Assembly: GCA_965215145.1 (NCBI GenBank)
Contig: OZ244038.1
Span: forward strand, 558,001-622,000
From: G965215145 sp965215145
Lineage (GTDB): Bacteria > Bacteroidota > Rhodothermia > Rhodothermales > JANQRZ01
DNA length: 64,000 nt
Direction of reading: 5' to 3'
In this document: piece by piece, positions 10,290 to 19,496 of the stretch
Numbering within the stretch: position 1 is the first letter of the stretch
Layout: every line of letters starts with the position of its first letter
Position numbers and translations under genes: made by a program
The notes under the pieces: model-generated
Seen by the model: the letters and a program-made list of their open reading frames with translations, nothing else
The model's database searches: none
Told to the model about the DNA's origin: nothing

Positions 10290-12245
10290 TCAGCGCACGA
10301 CGGTGACGCGCCGGGTGAGCGTCTGAAGCCCGCCCGTACCCTCGGCCCGCAGCCGGACGAGGTAGACCCCGCTCGGCAGCGCCGAGGCGTCGAGGGCGGA
10401 GGTGTGGCGGCCGGCGTCGAACGCGCCCTCGGCGAGGACGGCGACGCGGCGGCCCGTCACGTCGTAGACCGCGACGCGCACGTCGGCCGGCGCCCCCAGC
10501 GAGAAGGCGACGGTGCCACGACCGACCAGCGGGCTCGGGTAGGCGCTCAGCTCGAAGCTCGCAGCCTTGGTGAAGGGGGAGGGCATCGTGAGCGTCGAGG
10601 AGGTCCCACGCGTCGTGTTCTCCACCACCCACGTCAGGTCCGCCGCGCCCGCCGCCGGCCGGCCCGCGCTCTTCGTGAACCCGAAGCTCGACGACGAGCC
10701 GAACGCGCCGGGGTAGCTCGCCCCGACGTAGGCCGTGAGGGCGTAGTCGCCGGCTGGGGCGCCGGCGGGGACCCGCGCGGTGAGCGACTCCGTGGTCGAG
10801 GTGCCGGCGGTGAGGGTGAGGGCCGTGGGGCCGAAGACGGGGCCGTAGGGGGTGCCGTTCGGGAGCGTCGCCATCACCCACGCCTCGCCGATGAAGGTGC
10901 CCCCGGAGGCGTTCGAGAAGGTGAGGTCGAACGAGACCAGCCCGCCGTCGCGGCTGATCACCGCGGTGCCCGTGGGGGTGGCGACGACGGAAGCTGCGCC
11001 ACCGGCAGTCGGGCCGCGGAAGGCGGCGACCTCGGCGGCCGTCTCGCTCAGGACGCGGGCGTTGTGGCGCGTGCTCTCGTCGCCGGTGGCCGCGCCCTCG
11101 TAGTCCACGTCCGGGTTCGACCAGTAGGGGAGGCGCGTGCAGCCGGTCGGGCAGTTGTAGGACATCACCGTGCGCCAGCCGCCGTCGGCGTCGTAGCGCC
11201 CGTGGCCGTAGGCGAAGGGGGTGGTGCTCCCGTCCGCCTCCGGATTGTGGCGCGCGCCCTGGAGGTGGCCGAGCTCGTGGCCGAACGTGTAGTACCCCGT
11301 CGCGCAGTGGTGCGCCGCGATGGCGAAGGCCTCGCTCTCGTCGGCGTAGATCGTCGAGGCGACGCCGCAGTAGCCGCCGTAGACGTTCCCCGTGATCAGG
11401 ATGACGGCGTCGGCGTCGCGAGCGTCGCGGAGGGCGTGGACGTCGTCCCACTTGCCGTCGGTGGGGTTGCTGAGGCGCCCCACGTCGGCGCCGAGGTCGT
11501 TGGCCGCCTCGGCGTCGGCGACCTGGTACGTGTGGACGACCTCGACGGAGGCCGCGACGCGGCTGTTGCGGTAGGACTGGTTCGTCTCCTCCTCGGCCAA
11601 CTGGATCAGGGCCTCGACGGCGCTCACCCCGCCGACCGCCGCGGCAGCGGCGGCCGTATAGGGGACGAGGAGGGTGATGACCGGCGCCGCCGGGAGCATC
11701 GTGTCGGGGTCGACCTCCGTCTGCGTCCCCGCCCCTCGGCGCTGCGGGTGTCGATGCGCCGCTTCGGCCTCGACGGCATCCCAGTCTTCGGGGTGATCCA
11801 CGAAAGCCGCCTCATCCAGCTCCACCAGCGCGGAGAGGCCGTTGCCGAGCGGGCGGAGGGTGAAGAGACGCCCCCCGTGCCGCACCGTCCCGACCACGAG
11901 CCCGTCGTGGACCACGAACGTGCCGAGCGTCCCGCGCGCCGCACCGCGGCCAGACCACGTGAGCCCGCCGGCGCCGTGTGCCTCGACCCGATCCGGCCGG
12001 AGGTCGACGGGGCCCCCGCCGGGGAGGACGACGCGGACGGCGGCGTCGGCTTGGAGCGCGGCCGGCTCGGCGGCCCCGAGGTCGGCGGCGACGAAGGCGT
12101 CGAGCCGCTCGAGGTGGCCGAGCACGCCGGCCTGCTGCGGCGCGAGGCGAGCTCGGACGGCTGGGTCCGCGGCGAAGAGCGTTTCCTGGGCAGAGGCCGG
12201 GGAAGCGGCGAGGCAGATCAGGAGCAGAGCGAGAGCGTAGCGCAT
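10290..12245 (-). CDS. Secreted reprolysin-like zinc metalloprotease with T9SS sorting domain (copy 1)
   Basis: A 651-residue exoprotease. Signal peptide (MRYALALLLICLAASPASAQ), a propeptide-like region to about residue 170, then a metzincin catalytic domain. The zinc motif is FGHELGHLQGARHNPE (HExxHxxGxxH, near residue 325) with the Met-turn MSYNCPTGC. A beta-sandwich module (SFDLTFSNASGG ... SSSFGFTKSAGRP) follows, and then the C-terminal sorting domain (YPSPL, VYDVTGRRVAVL, LPSGVYLVRL). It is probably exported by the type IX system and activated by loss of the propeptide. It is paralogous along its whole length to the gene at 12524. The tRNA-Ala lies downstream. Confidence 0.92.
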   Translation of the reverse strand: MRYALALLLICLAASPASAQETLFAADPAVRARLAPQQAGVLGHLERLDAFVAADLGAAEPAALQADAAVRVVLPGGGPVDLRPDRVEAHGAGGLTWSGRGAARGTLGTFVVHDGLVVGTVRHGGRLFTLRPLGNGLSALVELDEAAFVDHPEDWDAVEAEAAHRHPQRRGAGTQTEVDPDTMLPAAPVITLLVPYTAAAAAAVGGVSAVEALIQLAEEETNQSYRNSRVAASVEVVHTYQVADAEAANDLGADVGRLSNPTDGKWDDVHALRDARDADAVILITGNVYGGYCGVASTIYADESEAFAIAAHHCATGYYTFGHELGHLQGARHNPEADGSTTPFAYGHGRYDADGGWRTVMSYNCPTGCTRLPYWSNPDVDYEGAATGDESTRHNARVLSETAAEVAAFRGPTAGGAASVVATPTGTAVISRDGGLVSFDLTFSNASGGTFIGEAWVMATLPNGTPYGPVFGPTALTLTAGTSTTESLTARVPAGAPAGDYALTAYVGASYPGAFGSSSSFGFTKSAGRPAAGAADLTWVVENTTRGTSSTLTMPSPFTKAASFELSAYPSPLVGRGTVAFSLGAPADVRVAVYDVTGRRVAVLAEGAFDAGRHTSALDASALPSGVYLVRLRAEGTGGLQTLTRRVTVVR

Positions 12246-12523
12246 CGTGGTAGGTAAGCGTCAGGCGCAGGGTGGGCGGTCACCGGCCCGTAAGCCAACC
12301 GGCGCTCCCCCTGCTCCTCTCGACTTATGGACGCGAGCGGCGGCACGCACCCGTGCCGTCTTCGGCGTGCATTGCCCAGAGCCACCTCGCCGCCCTCCCC
12401 TCTTGAGAACCCCTCCGCACTTTAAACAGCGTAGCTGCAGCCGAGTTGGAAGCCCCGAACAACGAGCGAGGGCGAGACCCTTACGAGTCCCGCCCCCGAG
12501 CTTACTCAAGCTTGTACAGCAGG

Positions 12524-14503
12524 CTACCGCGCCAGCGTGATGCGCCGGGTCGCCACGCGCTCACCGGCGTCGAGCCGGACGAGGTAGACCCCGTTCGGCA
12601 GCGCCGCCGCCTCGAAGGCGGCCTCATACGTCCCGGCCTCCGCCCGGCCGTCGGCCAGCACGGCGACCTCGCGGCCGAGCACGTCGTAGACCGCCAGCGT
12701 CACCCGGTCCGCCTCGGGCAGCGCGTACCGGATCGTCACGGAGCGGGTGAACGGGCTCGGGAAGGCCTCCAGGGTGAGCACGGCGGCGGGAGCGGCCTGG
12801 GCGGCCGACATCGTCGTCTCCGTCGGGGCGCCGCCGGCGCGGTTCTCCACCACCCAGGTCAGACTACTCGCGTCCGCCGCCGGCCGGCTCGCGCTCTTCG
12901 TGAACCCGAAGCTCGACGACGAGTCGAAGGCGTCGGGGTAGTCCTGCCCGACGTAGGCCGTCACGGTGTAGCCGCCGGCCGGGGCGCCGCGCGGGACCGT
13001 CGCCACGAGGGACTCCAGGCTCGTCTGGCCGTCGAGGAGCGAGAGCGCCGTCGGGCCGAAGACGGGGCCGTAGGGGGCGCCGTTCGGGAGCGTCGCCATC
13101 ACCCAGTACTCGCCGTCGAAGTCGGCGCCGCTGGTGTTCGAGAAGGCGAGGTCGAAGGCGAGCGGGCCGCCATTGCGCCCGATGACCGACGAGCCTGTGA
13201 GCGTGGCGACGACCGTGGCCTCACCGTCGGACGGCGGGGCGACGGCGGCGCGGAAGGCGGCCACGGCGGCGGCGGTCTCGTCGAGCACGCGGGCCACGTC
13301 GCGCAGGCTCACGTCGCCGGTGGCGCGGCCGTCGTAGAACACGTCCGGGTTGGAGAAATTCGGGATCCGGCTGCAGACGCCGCCGGGGCACGACGAGCTG
13401 TTGTAGGACATGATGGTCCTGAAGTCGCCGGCGGTGGAGAGCAGGCCGTGGCCGTAGGGGAAGTACGGATTGCTGGTGACCTCCGTGTTGTGCGTGGCGC
13501 CCATGTTGTGGCCGAGCTCGTGCGGGAAGGTGTACCCGCCGTTAATGCAGCCGAAGAGGAAGTTCGTGTTCGTCACGGAGAACCCGTAGGCCTGGGCGTA
13601 CGACTGCGCCGGCGGGTCGTTGAGCCACGCGATCCCGCAGTAGTCGGTGTAGTCGTTGCCGAAGAGCGCGACGAGGTCGGCGCCGTACTGGTCGCGGAGG
13701 TCGTGGATCTCCTCGAAACGGCCGTCGTTGGTGAACGTGAGGTCCTCGAGGTCGGTCCTCATCGAGTTCGACTCGCCGGTTGAGGTCTCGTGCATGTGCA
13801 CGACCGCGATCCGCTGGTCCACGTCGCTGTTGGCGTAGGCCTGGTTGGTCACGTCCACCTCAAGCTGGATGGCCGCCTCCGCAGCCGAGGCCGAGCCGTA
13901 GGCCGAGCGCGTGGCCGAGGAGTAGACGGCCATGATGTCGATGGTGGGGCTGCCGGCGGCGGTGGAGGCGGCGGCCTGCTGCCCGTCGCCCTGCTGGAGC
14001 TCGGGGAGCCGGCCTTCGGGGGCACGTGCCGGCGGCGTCGGCGGCTCGTGCTCGGGCAGCGCCCGGCTGTGGTCGAGCCGGACCAGCACGTGGACCCCCT
14101 CGGCGAGTGGGCGCAGCGCGTACGACTGCCCGGCGTGCTCAACGACGCCCACCACGACGTCGCCGCGGACGACGAAGTGCGCGGTGGTCGCGGCGCCCTG
14201 GCCGAGGCCGTACCACGAGAGGCCGCCCGCGGCGCGGGCGGTCAGGCGCTCCGGCGTGAGGGTGAGGGTGCCCCCGGAGGGGAGCGCGAGGCGGACGGCG
14301 CCGCCCGCAGCGAGCACAGCGGGGTCGGCCTCGCCCAGTTCCGCCCCAAGGACGGCGGGGCCGGCTTCGAGCCGGGCGAGCGCCTCGACCTGCTCAGGCG
14401 CGAGCGTGGACAGCGCGGAGGGGGTGGCGGTGAAGACCGCGTCCTGGGCGAACGCAGCGCCCGGCACGAGGAGCAGGAGAACGAGCAGGTAGCGGATCGG
14501 CAT
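12524..14503 (-). CDS. Secreted reprolysin-like zinc metalloprotease with T9SS sorting domain (copy 2)
   Basis: A 659-residue paralogue of the gene at 10290, with the same order of parts. Signal peptide (MPIRYLLVLLLLVPGAAFAQ), N-terminal propeptide (LSTLAPEQVEALARLEAGPAVLG), catalytic zinc motif FPHELGHNMGATHNTE and Met-turn MSYNSSSCPGG. The beta-sandwich ends FGFTKSASRPAAD. The sorting domain has FPSPF, VYDVLGREVAVL and LPNGVYLVRL. The shared nucleotide words in the beta-sandwich region (around 13060-13110 against 10830-10880) show tandem duplication. The two genes are separated by 278 nt, so copy 1 may have its own promoter. Confidence 0.92.
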   Translation of the reverse strand: MPIRYLLVLLLLVPGAAFAQDAVFTATPSALSTLAPEQVEALARLEAGPAVLGAELGEADPAVLAAGGAVRLALPSGGTLTLTPERLTARAAGGLSWYGLGQGAATTAHFVVRGDVVVGVVEHAGQSYALRPLAEGVHVLVRLDHSRALPEHEPPTPPARAPEGRLPELQQGDGQQAAASTAAGSPTIDIMAVYSSATRSAYGSASAAEAAIQLEVDVTNQAYANSDVDQRIAVVHMHETSTGESNSMRTDLEDLTFTNDGRFEEIHDLRDQYGADLVALFGNDYTDYCGIAWLNDPPAQSYAQAYGFSVTNTNFLFGCINGGYTFPHELGHNMGATHNTEVTSNPYFPYGHGLLSTAGDFRTIMSYNSSSCPGGVCSRIPNFSNPDVFYDGRATGDVSLRDVARVLDETAAAVAAFRAAVAPPSDGEATVVATLTGSSVIGRNGGPLAFDLAFSNTSGADFDGEYWVMATLPNGAPYGPVFGPTALSLLDGQTSLESLVATVPRGAPAGGYTVTAYVGQDYPDAFDSSSSFGFTKSASRPAADASSLTWVVENRAGGAPTETTMSAAQAAPAAVLTLEAFPSPFTRSVTIRYALPEADRVTLAVYDVLGREVAVLADGRAEAGTYEAAFEAAALPNGVYLVRLDAGERVATRRITLAR

Positions 14504-14696
14504 GGGAGGACGGCTGGGGGGGAGGGGGAGGACCTACGGCATGCTGAATATATGATATACATACCCCGTCGCCTCCCCAGACGGCGCCACTCCCTACCCT
14601 CGTACGATCTTCACCGGGCCCTCCTTCCAAACAAAGCCTGGGGCGGAGCGTATTCCGCTCCCCTTCGCCTTCACCCCGCCTCACCCCCCTCTCCCG

Positions 14697-17417
14697 ATGA
14701 ACCGCGACCCCTTCGGCGCCCGTGACACCTTCGACACCGGCCACGGCTCGGCCTACCTCTACCGCCTCGACGCCGTCCGCGACATCAGCCCCCACCTCGA
14801 CCGGCTGCCGTTCTCGATCAAGGTGCTCCTGGAGGGGACGCTCCGCGGGCTCAACGGCACCAGCGTCCGCGAGGATGATGTCCGCGCCCTCGCCGGCTAC
14901 GACCCCGCGAGCCCGGCCCAGACCGAGGTGCCCTACGTCCCCGGCCGCGTGCTCCTGCAGGACTTCACCGGCGTCCCGGCCGTCGTGGACCTCGCCGCGC
15001 TCCGGAGCGCGATGGCCCGGCAGGGCGGGGACCCCAACGAGATCAACCCCCGCGTCCCCGTCGACCTCGTCATCGACCACTCCGTGCAGGTCGACGCGTT
15101 CGCGCTGCCGCAGGCGTTCCAGATCAACGCCGACATCGAGTTCGAGCGGAACCGCGAGCGGTACGAGTTCCTGCGGTGGGGGGCCGAGGCGTTCGAGAAC
15201 TTCAGCGTGGTCCCGCCCGCGCGCGGGATCTGCCACCAGGTCAACCTCGAGTACCTCGCCTCCGTCGTCCTCACGACGCCGAGCGACGAGGGGCTGCCGG
15301 TGGCCTTCCCCGACACCCTCGTCGGGACGGACAGCCACACCACGATGATCAACGGGCTCGGGGTCCTCGGGTGGGGCGTAGGCGGGATCGAGGCCGAGGC
15401 GGCCATGCTCGGCCAGCCCATCTTCATGCTCATGCCCGAGGTCGTCGGGTTCCGCCTCACCGGGCGGCTCCGCGAGGGCGTCACCGCGACGGACCTCACG
15501 CTGACCGTCACGCAGATGCTCCGCAAGCACGGCGTCGTCGGGAAGTTCGTCGAGTTCTTCGGGCAGGGGCTCTCCACGATGACGCTGCCGGACCGCGCCA
15601 CCATCGCCAACATGGCCCCGGAGTACGGCGCCACGATGGGGTTCTTCCCCGTGGACCGGGAGACCCTCGACTACCTCCGCCGCACGAACCGCTCCGAGGA
15701 GCAGGTCAGCCTCGTCGAGCGCTACGCCAAGGAGCAGGGCCTCTTCCGCACCGACGACACGCCGGACCCGCAGTTCGCGAGCACCCTCGAACTCGACCTC
15801 TCGACCGTCGAGCCGAGCCTGTCCGGCCCGAAGCGCCCGCAGGACCGGCTCACCCTCGGCCAGATCAAGCCCGAGTTCAAGGAGGCGTTGACCCGCCCCG
15901 CCTCGCCGCAGGGGTTCGGCCTCAAGCCGGACGCGCTCGACGACACGGGGACATACCGCGATAAGGAGGGCCACGAGATCGCGATGCGCCACGGCGACGT
16001 CACCATCGCGGCGATCACCTCCTGCACCAACACCAGCAACCCGAGCGTGATGATCGGGGCGGGGCTGCTCGCGAAGAAGGCGCTGGAGAAGGGCCTCACG
16101 GTGAAGCCCTACGTCAAGACCAGCCTCGCGCCGGGCAGCCGCGTCGTGACCGAGTACCTCACGCAGGCCGGGCTGATGCCGTACCTCGAGCGGCTCGGGT
16201 TCGGGCTCGTCGGCTACGGCTGCACGACCTGCATCGGGAACTCCGGCCCGCTCCCGGAGCCCGTCGCCGCGGCCATCACCGAGGGCGACCTCGTCGCGGC
16301 GGGCGTGCTCTCGGGCAACCGGAACTTCGAGGGCCGCATCCACCCGCTCGTCACCGCGAACTACCTCGCTAGCCCCCCGCTCGTCGTCGCCTACGCCCTC
16401 GCCGGCACGGTGGACATCGACCTCCAGACCGAGCCGCTCGGCCAGGACGCGGACGGCAACGACGTCTTCCTGAAGGACGTCTGGCCGAGCCAGCGGGAGA
16501 TCCTCGATGCCATCAACCAGCACGTCCGGCCTGAGCAGTTCGCGGAGCTCTACGACGGGATCGAGGAGAGCAACCCGCGCTGGAACGAGATGCCGGTCAA
16601 GGGCGGCGAGCTGTTCGAGTGGACCGACGAGAGCACCTACATCCAGGAGCCGCCGTTCTTCCTCGACGTGACGCCGGAGGTCCCGGCCATCCGGCCCATC
16701 GAGGACGCCCGCCTGCTCGCGAAGGTCGGGGACTCGACGACGACGGACCACATCTCCCCGGCCGGCGCCATCCCGAAGGACGAGCCCGCCGGGCGCTACC
16801 TCCAGGAGCGCGGCGTCGAGCCGAAGGCGTTCAACTCGTTCGGCTCGCGGCGCGGCAACGACCGCGTGATGACGCGCGGCACGTTCGGCAACATCCGCCT
16901 GCGGAACCAGCTCGCGCCGGGCACCGAGGGCGGCTGGACGCAGCACCTGCCCTCGGGCGAGCAGATGTTCATCTACGACGCCGCGCAGCGCTACGCCCAG
17001 GAGGGCACGCCGCTCGTCGTCGTCGCGGGCAAGGACTACGGCATGGGCTCCAGCCGCGACTGGGCCGCGAAGGGCACCATCCTCCTCGGCGTCCGCGCCG
17101 TGATCGCGGAGAGCTTCGAGCGGATCCACCGGAGCAACCTCGTCGGGATGGGCGTGCTGCCGCTGTTCTTCCAGGCGGGCGAGACGCTCGCCACCCACGG
17201 CCTCGACGGCACCGAGCGGTTCTCGATCCCCGTCTCCGACGACCTCCAGCCGGGGCAGGCCGTCGAGGTGACGGCGCGGAAGGACGACGGCTCGGAGGTG
17301 ACGTTCGCGACGCAGTGCGCGCTCAACACCCCGATCGAGGTGGAGTACTACCGCCACGGCGGCATCCTCCACTACGTCCTCCGCGACTTCCTCAACGCCT
17401 CGCTGGAGGCGGCCTGA
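14697..17417 (+). CDS. acnA: Aconitate hydratase A
   Basis: A 906-residue [4Fe-4S] enzyme of the AcnA/IRP1 type that interconverts citrate and isocitrate in the TCA cycle. Visible hallmarks: GTDSHTTMINGLGVLGWGVGGIEAEA, the cluster cysteines in SCTNTSNP and GYGCTTCIGNSGPL, and the swivel-domain motif GKDYGMGSSRDWAAKG. The length matches the family (about 890-910). ATG at 14697 gives the usual N-terminus (DPFGARDTFDTG). It is convergent with the OmpA-type gene (13-nt gap). The promoter region is shared with the divergent metalloprotease and holds an AT-rich patch (14545-14565). No clear TAnnTTTG box was found. Confidence 0.97.
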   Translation: MNRDPFGARDTFDTGHGSAYLYRLDAVRDISPHLDRLPFSIKVLLEGTLRGLNGTSVREDDVRALAGYDPASPAQTEVPYVPGRVLLQDFTGVPAVVDLAALRSAMARQGGDPNEINPRVPVDLVIDHSVQVDAFALPQAFQINADIEFERNRERYEFLRWGAEAFENFSVVPPARGICHQVNLEYLASVVLTTPSDEGLPVAFPDTLVGTDSHTTMINGLGVLGWGVGGIEAEAAMLGQPIFMLMPEVVGFRLTGRLREGVTATDLTLTVTQMLRKHGVVGKFVEFFGQGLSTMTLPDRATIANMAPEYGATMGFFPVDRETLDYLRRTNRSEEQVSLVERYAKEQGLFRTDDTPDPQFASTLELDLSTVEPSLSGPKRPQDRLTLGQIKPEFKEALTRPASPQGFGLKPDALDDTGTYRDKEGHEIAMRHGDVTIAAITSCTNTSNPSVMIGAGLLAKKALEKGLTVKPYVKTSLAPGSRVVTEYLTQAGLMPYLERLGFGLVGYGCTTCIGNSGPLPEPVAAAITEGDLVAAGVLSGNRNFEGRIHPLVTANYLASPPLVVAYALAGTVDIDLQTEPLGQDADGNDVFLKDVWPSQREILDAINQHVRPEQFAELYDGIEESNPRWNEMPVKGGELFEWTDESTYIQEPPFFLDVTPEVPAIRPIEDARLLAKVGDSTTTDHISPAGAIPKDEPAGRYLQERGVEPKAFNSFGSRRGNDRVMTRGTFGNIRLRNQLAPGTEGGWTQHLPSGEQMFIYDAAQRYAQEGTPLVVVAGKDYGMGSSRDWAAKGTILLGVRAVIAESFERIHRSNLVGMGVLPLFFQAGETLATHGLDGTERFSIPVSDDLQPGQAVEVTARKDDGSEVTFATQCALNTPIEVEYYRHGGILHYVLRDFLNASLEAA

Positions 17418-17430
17418 GCCCCGTCAGCGG

Positions 17431-18309
17431 CTACTGCTCGCGGGCGGGGATGTCGCCCTCGGGGTCCGAGATCACGATCTCGACCCGCCGGTTCTGCTGG
17501 CGCCCGGCCGGGGCGGCGTTGCTCGCCACGGGGTACTGCTCGCCGTAGCCGCGGGTGGCGATGCGCGTGGGGCTGATGCCCCGTGCCCGGAGCGCCTGCT
17601 GCACGGCGTCGGCGCGGCGCTGCGAGAGGTCGAGGTTGAAGGCGTCCGAGCCGACGTTGTCGGTGAACCCCTCGATCAGCACGCGGCGGCCGGGGTTCTC
17701 GGTGAGGAAGGTGACGAGGGCGCCGATGGTCCGCTCGGCGCCGGGCTTCAGCGTGGACTGGCCCGAGTCGAACAGGACGTCGCCGAGGGTCAGGACGAGG
17801 CCGCGGCGGGTGAGCTCGGCCTCGAGCTCGTCGACCTGGTCGGCGAGCTCCTGGGCGCGGGTGAGGGCGGCCTCGGCGACGAGGCGGGCGGCCTCGGCCT
17901 CCTGGCGCTCGCGCTCGGCGACGGCGCGGGCGGCCTCGGCCTCGGCGGCGCGGGCTTCGAGGACCACCTGCTGCCGCTCGTTCCGCACCGTCTCGACCTC
18001 CTTCTCGGCGGCGCGCGTGGCGGCCACCTCGCGGGCGATCCGGACGCGCTGCCGCGCCACGTAGGCGTAGTGGTTCACGGTCTCGGTGTCCTCCTTCTCC
18101 TGCCACACGGTGATGGCCTGCTCGACGGCCTCCTCCGCCTCCTGCAGCGCCACCGGCGCGTTGGCGGCGATGGTGGGGTCCTCGGCGGCGCCCGCGAAGG
18201 CGTCGCGGGCCTCGGTGAGGAGGGCGTTGGCCCTCGGGGGGCCGCCGCAGCCGACGAGGAACAGGGCGGCGAGGAGCGGCGCGGCGAGGGCGGTCAGGAG
18301 GTGGCGCAT
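17431..18309 (-). CDS. OmpA-family peptidoglycan-binding lipoprotein
   Basis: A 292-residue outer-membrane lipoprotein. The signal ends at a lipobox (ALFLVGC). A long Ala/Glu/Arg-rich coiled coil follows (about 60-170, including VRNERQQVVLEARAAEAEAARAVAERERQEAEAARLVAEAAL as separate helical stretches). An OmpA C-terminal domain comes last (about 180-285: VLFDSGQSTLKPGAE, IEGFTDNVGSDAFNLDLSQRRADAV, NRRVEIVI), which binds diaminopimelate of peptidoglycan. The start at 18309 is set by the signal peptide. It lies 43 nt after the DUF4398 lipoprotein gene. The pair resembles DUF4398-OmpA tandems that tie the outer membrane to the wall. Confidence 0.9.
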   Translation of the reverse strand: MRHLLTALAAPLLAALFLVGCGGPPRANALLTEARDAFAGAAEDPTIAANAPVALQEAEEAVEQAITVWQEKEDTETVNHYAYVARQRVRIAREVAATRAAEKEVETVRNERQQVVLEARAAEAEAARAVAERERQEAEAARLVAEAALTRAQELADQVDELEAELTRRGLVLTLGDVLFDSGQSTLKPGAERTIGALVTFLTENPGRRVLIEGFTDNVGSDAFNLDLSQRRADAVQQALRARGISPTRIATRGYGEQYPVASNAAPAGRQQNRRVEIVISDPEGDIPAREQ

Positions 18310-18352
18310 CACGGGGGGGCGGTGGTGGGGCGGGAGGGGGAAGCCGGCGGCG

Positions 18353-18724
18353 TCAGCGGGAGCGGAGGTTGCGCTCGATCTCCTCGCGGAGGACGCGGAT
18401 GCTCTCGCGGAGCTCGTCCACGGCGGCCTGCGCCGTCGCCGAGCGGGCCTTCGCCTCGGCGAGCTCGGCGTCCACGAGGGCCTTCTCGGCGAAGAACCGC
18501 GCCTCGCGGTAGTCGTCCTCCTCCGCGGCCTGCTCGGCCTGCTCCAGCTTCTGGCGCGCACTCCGCAGCTCGAGCGGGGCGACCTCGGAGGCCCCGGCCT
18601 GCTCCGCCTCGGCGACGGCGAGGCGGGGGGCGGAGAGGTCCGGCGGCGGCAGCTTGGTCGAGGCGCAGCCGGTGGCGAGGAGGGCGATCAGGACGACGGG
18701 GACGAGGCGGCAGGCAGCGGTCAC
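18353..18724 (-). CDS. DUF4398-type lipoprotein
   Basis: A 123-residue lipoprotein. The signal ends VVLIALLATGCAST. The mature part is a helical hairpin typical of DUF4398 (APRLAVAEAEQAGASEVAPLELRSARQKLEQAEQAAEEDDYREA), with a charged C-terminal helix. It is upstream partner of the OmpA-family gene (43-nt gap), with the same orientation. An envelope-stability role is inferred from this pairing. Confidence 0.8.
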   Translation of the reverse strand: MTAACRLVPVVLIALLATGCASTKLPPPDLSAPRLAVAEAEQAGASEVAPLELRSARQKLEQAEQAAEEDDYREARFFAEKALVDAELAEAKARSATAQAAVDELRESIRVLREEIERNLRSR

Positions 18725-18778
18725 GGCAGGAGGGGGAGTGGGTGGGTGCAGGTCAATGTACGTGTGGGGACGCGAAAA

Positions 18779-19450
18779 TCACCCTCCACCCCGCGTAGCG
18801 ATCCGCCGCAGCGTCTCCTCGTCGAGCCGATGAGCGCCGTCGAAGCGGACGGCCTCGTAACCGATCCCGTGCTCGACCAGCAGCGCCTCTTGGTCGGCGA
18901 CGCGCTCCGGCGTGGCGTACTCGTCCGCGTCCCCAGCGACGAGCGTGAGCCGGCCGTCGAGCCACGCGCGGTGCCTTTCGACGTCGAGGTCGTGGGGGAG
19001 CGTGCCCCCCCAGAGGACCAGCCGGTCGCAGCGCCGCGGCGGCAGCATGGGGCTCTCGGCGAGCCAGCGGGTGATGGTGGCGCAGCCCTGCGAGAACCCG
19101 AGCGCGACGAGCCGCTCGGGCCGGGGCGTCTCGGCCCGCTCGAGCGCGTCGGTGTAGGCCGTGTCGAGCCAGCGGACGTAGTCGGCGATCTCGGCCTCGC
19201 GGTCCTCCCGCGTCATCCACGAGGCGCCGACGCGCTGGTGCTCACCGTCGACGTAGAACCGGCTCAGCCCTTCCGGCGCGATCACGAGCCGGCCCGGCGC
19301 GGCGATGGGCTGGAAACTGCGGAGGAAGCGCGCGGCGAGCTGCCCGTAGCCGTGCGCCACGACCCACGCCTCCTCGACCGGGCCGCTGCCGAGCACGGCG
19401 TAGCGCGCAGTTCGGGGGACCGTGACTCGGCGCGTCTCGATTCCGTCCAC
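18779..19450 (-). CDS. Alpha/beta hydrolase, phospholipase/carboxylesterase type
   Basis: A 223-residue soluble hydrolase. It has the oxyanion region VVAHGYGQLA and the nucleophile elbow GFSQG (Ser in ALGFSQGCATITRWLA). The acid is probably Asp in GDADEYATPE, and the catalytic His is in FDGAHRLDEETL, the usual triad order for this esterase family. There is no signal peptide. It stands alone between the lipoprotein pair and the LexA-like gene. The substrate is unknown. Confidence 0.8.
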   Translation of the reverse strand: MDGIETRRVTVPRTARYAVLGSGPVEEAWVVAHGYGQLAARFLRSFQPIAAPGRLVIAPEGLSRFYVDGEHQRVGASWMTREDREAEIADYVRWLDTAYTDALERAETPRPERLVALGFSQGCATITRWLAESPMLPPRRCDRLVLWGGTLPHDLDVERHRAWLDGRLTLVAGDADEYATPERVADQEALLVEHGIGYEAVRFDGAHRLDEETLRRIATRGGG

Positions 19451-19496
19451 GGTCGGGGCCGGTGGCGGGGAGGGCGCGTCGCCGCCCGGCGCGGCC

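Noticed and set aside
10404..12257. A 617-codon plus-strand frame opposite the metalloprotease
   Set aside because: Shadow of the gene on the other strand. No signal peptide or motif.
12468..12494. Terminator hairpin GGGCGAGAC/GTCCCGCCC after the second metalloprotease
   Set aside because: The stem has an internal mismatch and there is no T-rich tail on the minus strand. Too weak to annotate.
14394..17372. A 992-codon open frame on the minus strand opposite acnA
   Set aside because: It is the antisense shadow of a well-conserved aconitase in GC-rich DNA, composed of Arg/Val/Asp/Glu/Gly-rich low-complexity sequence with no domain.
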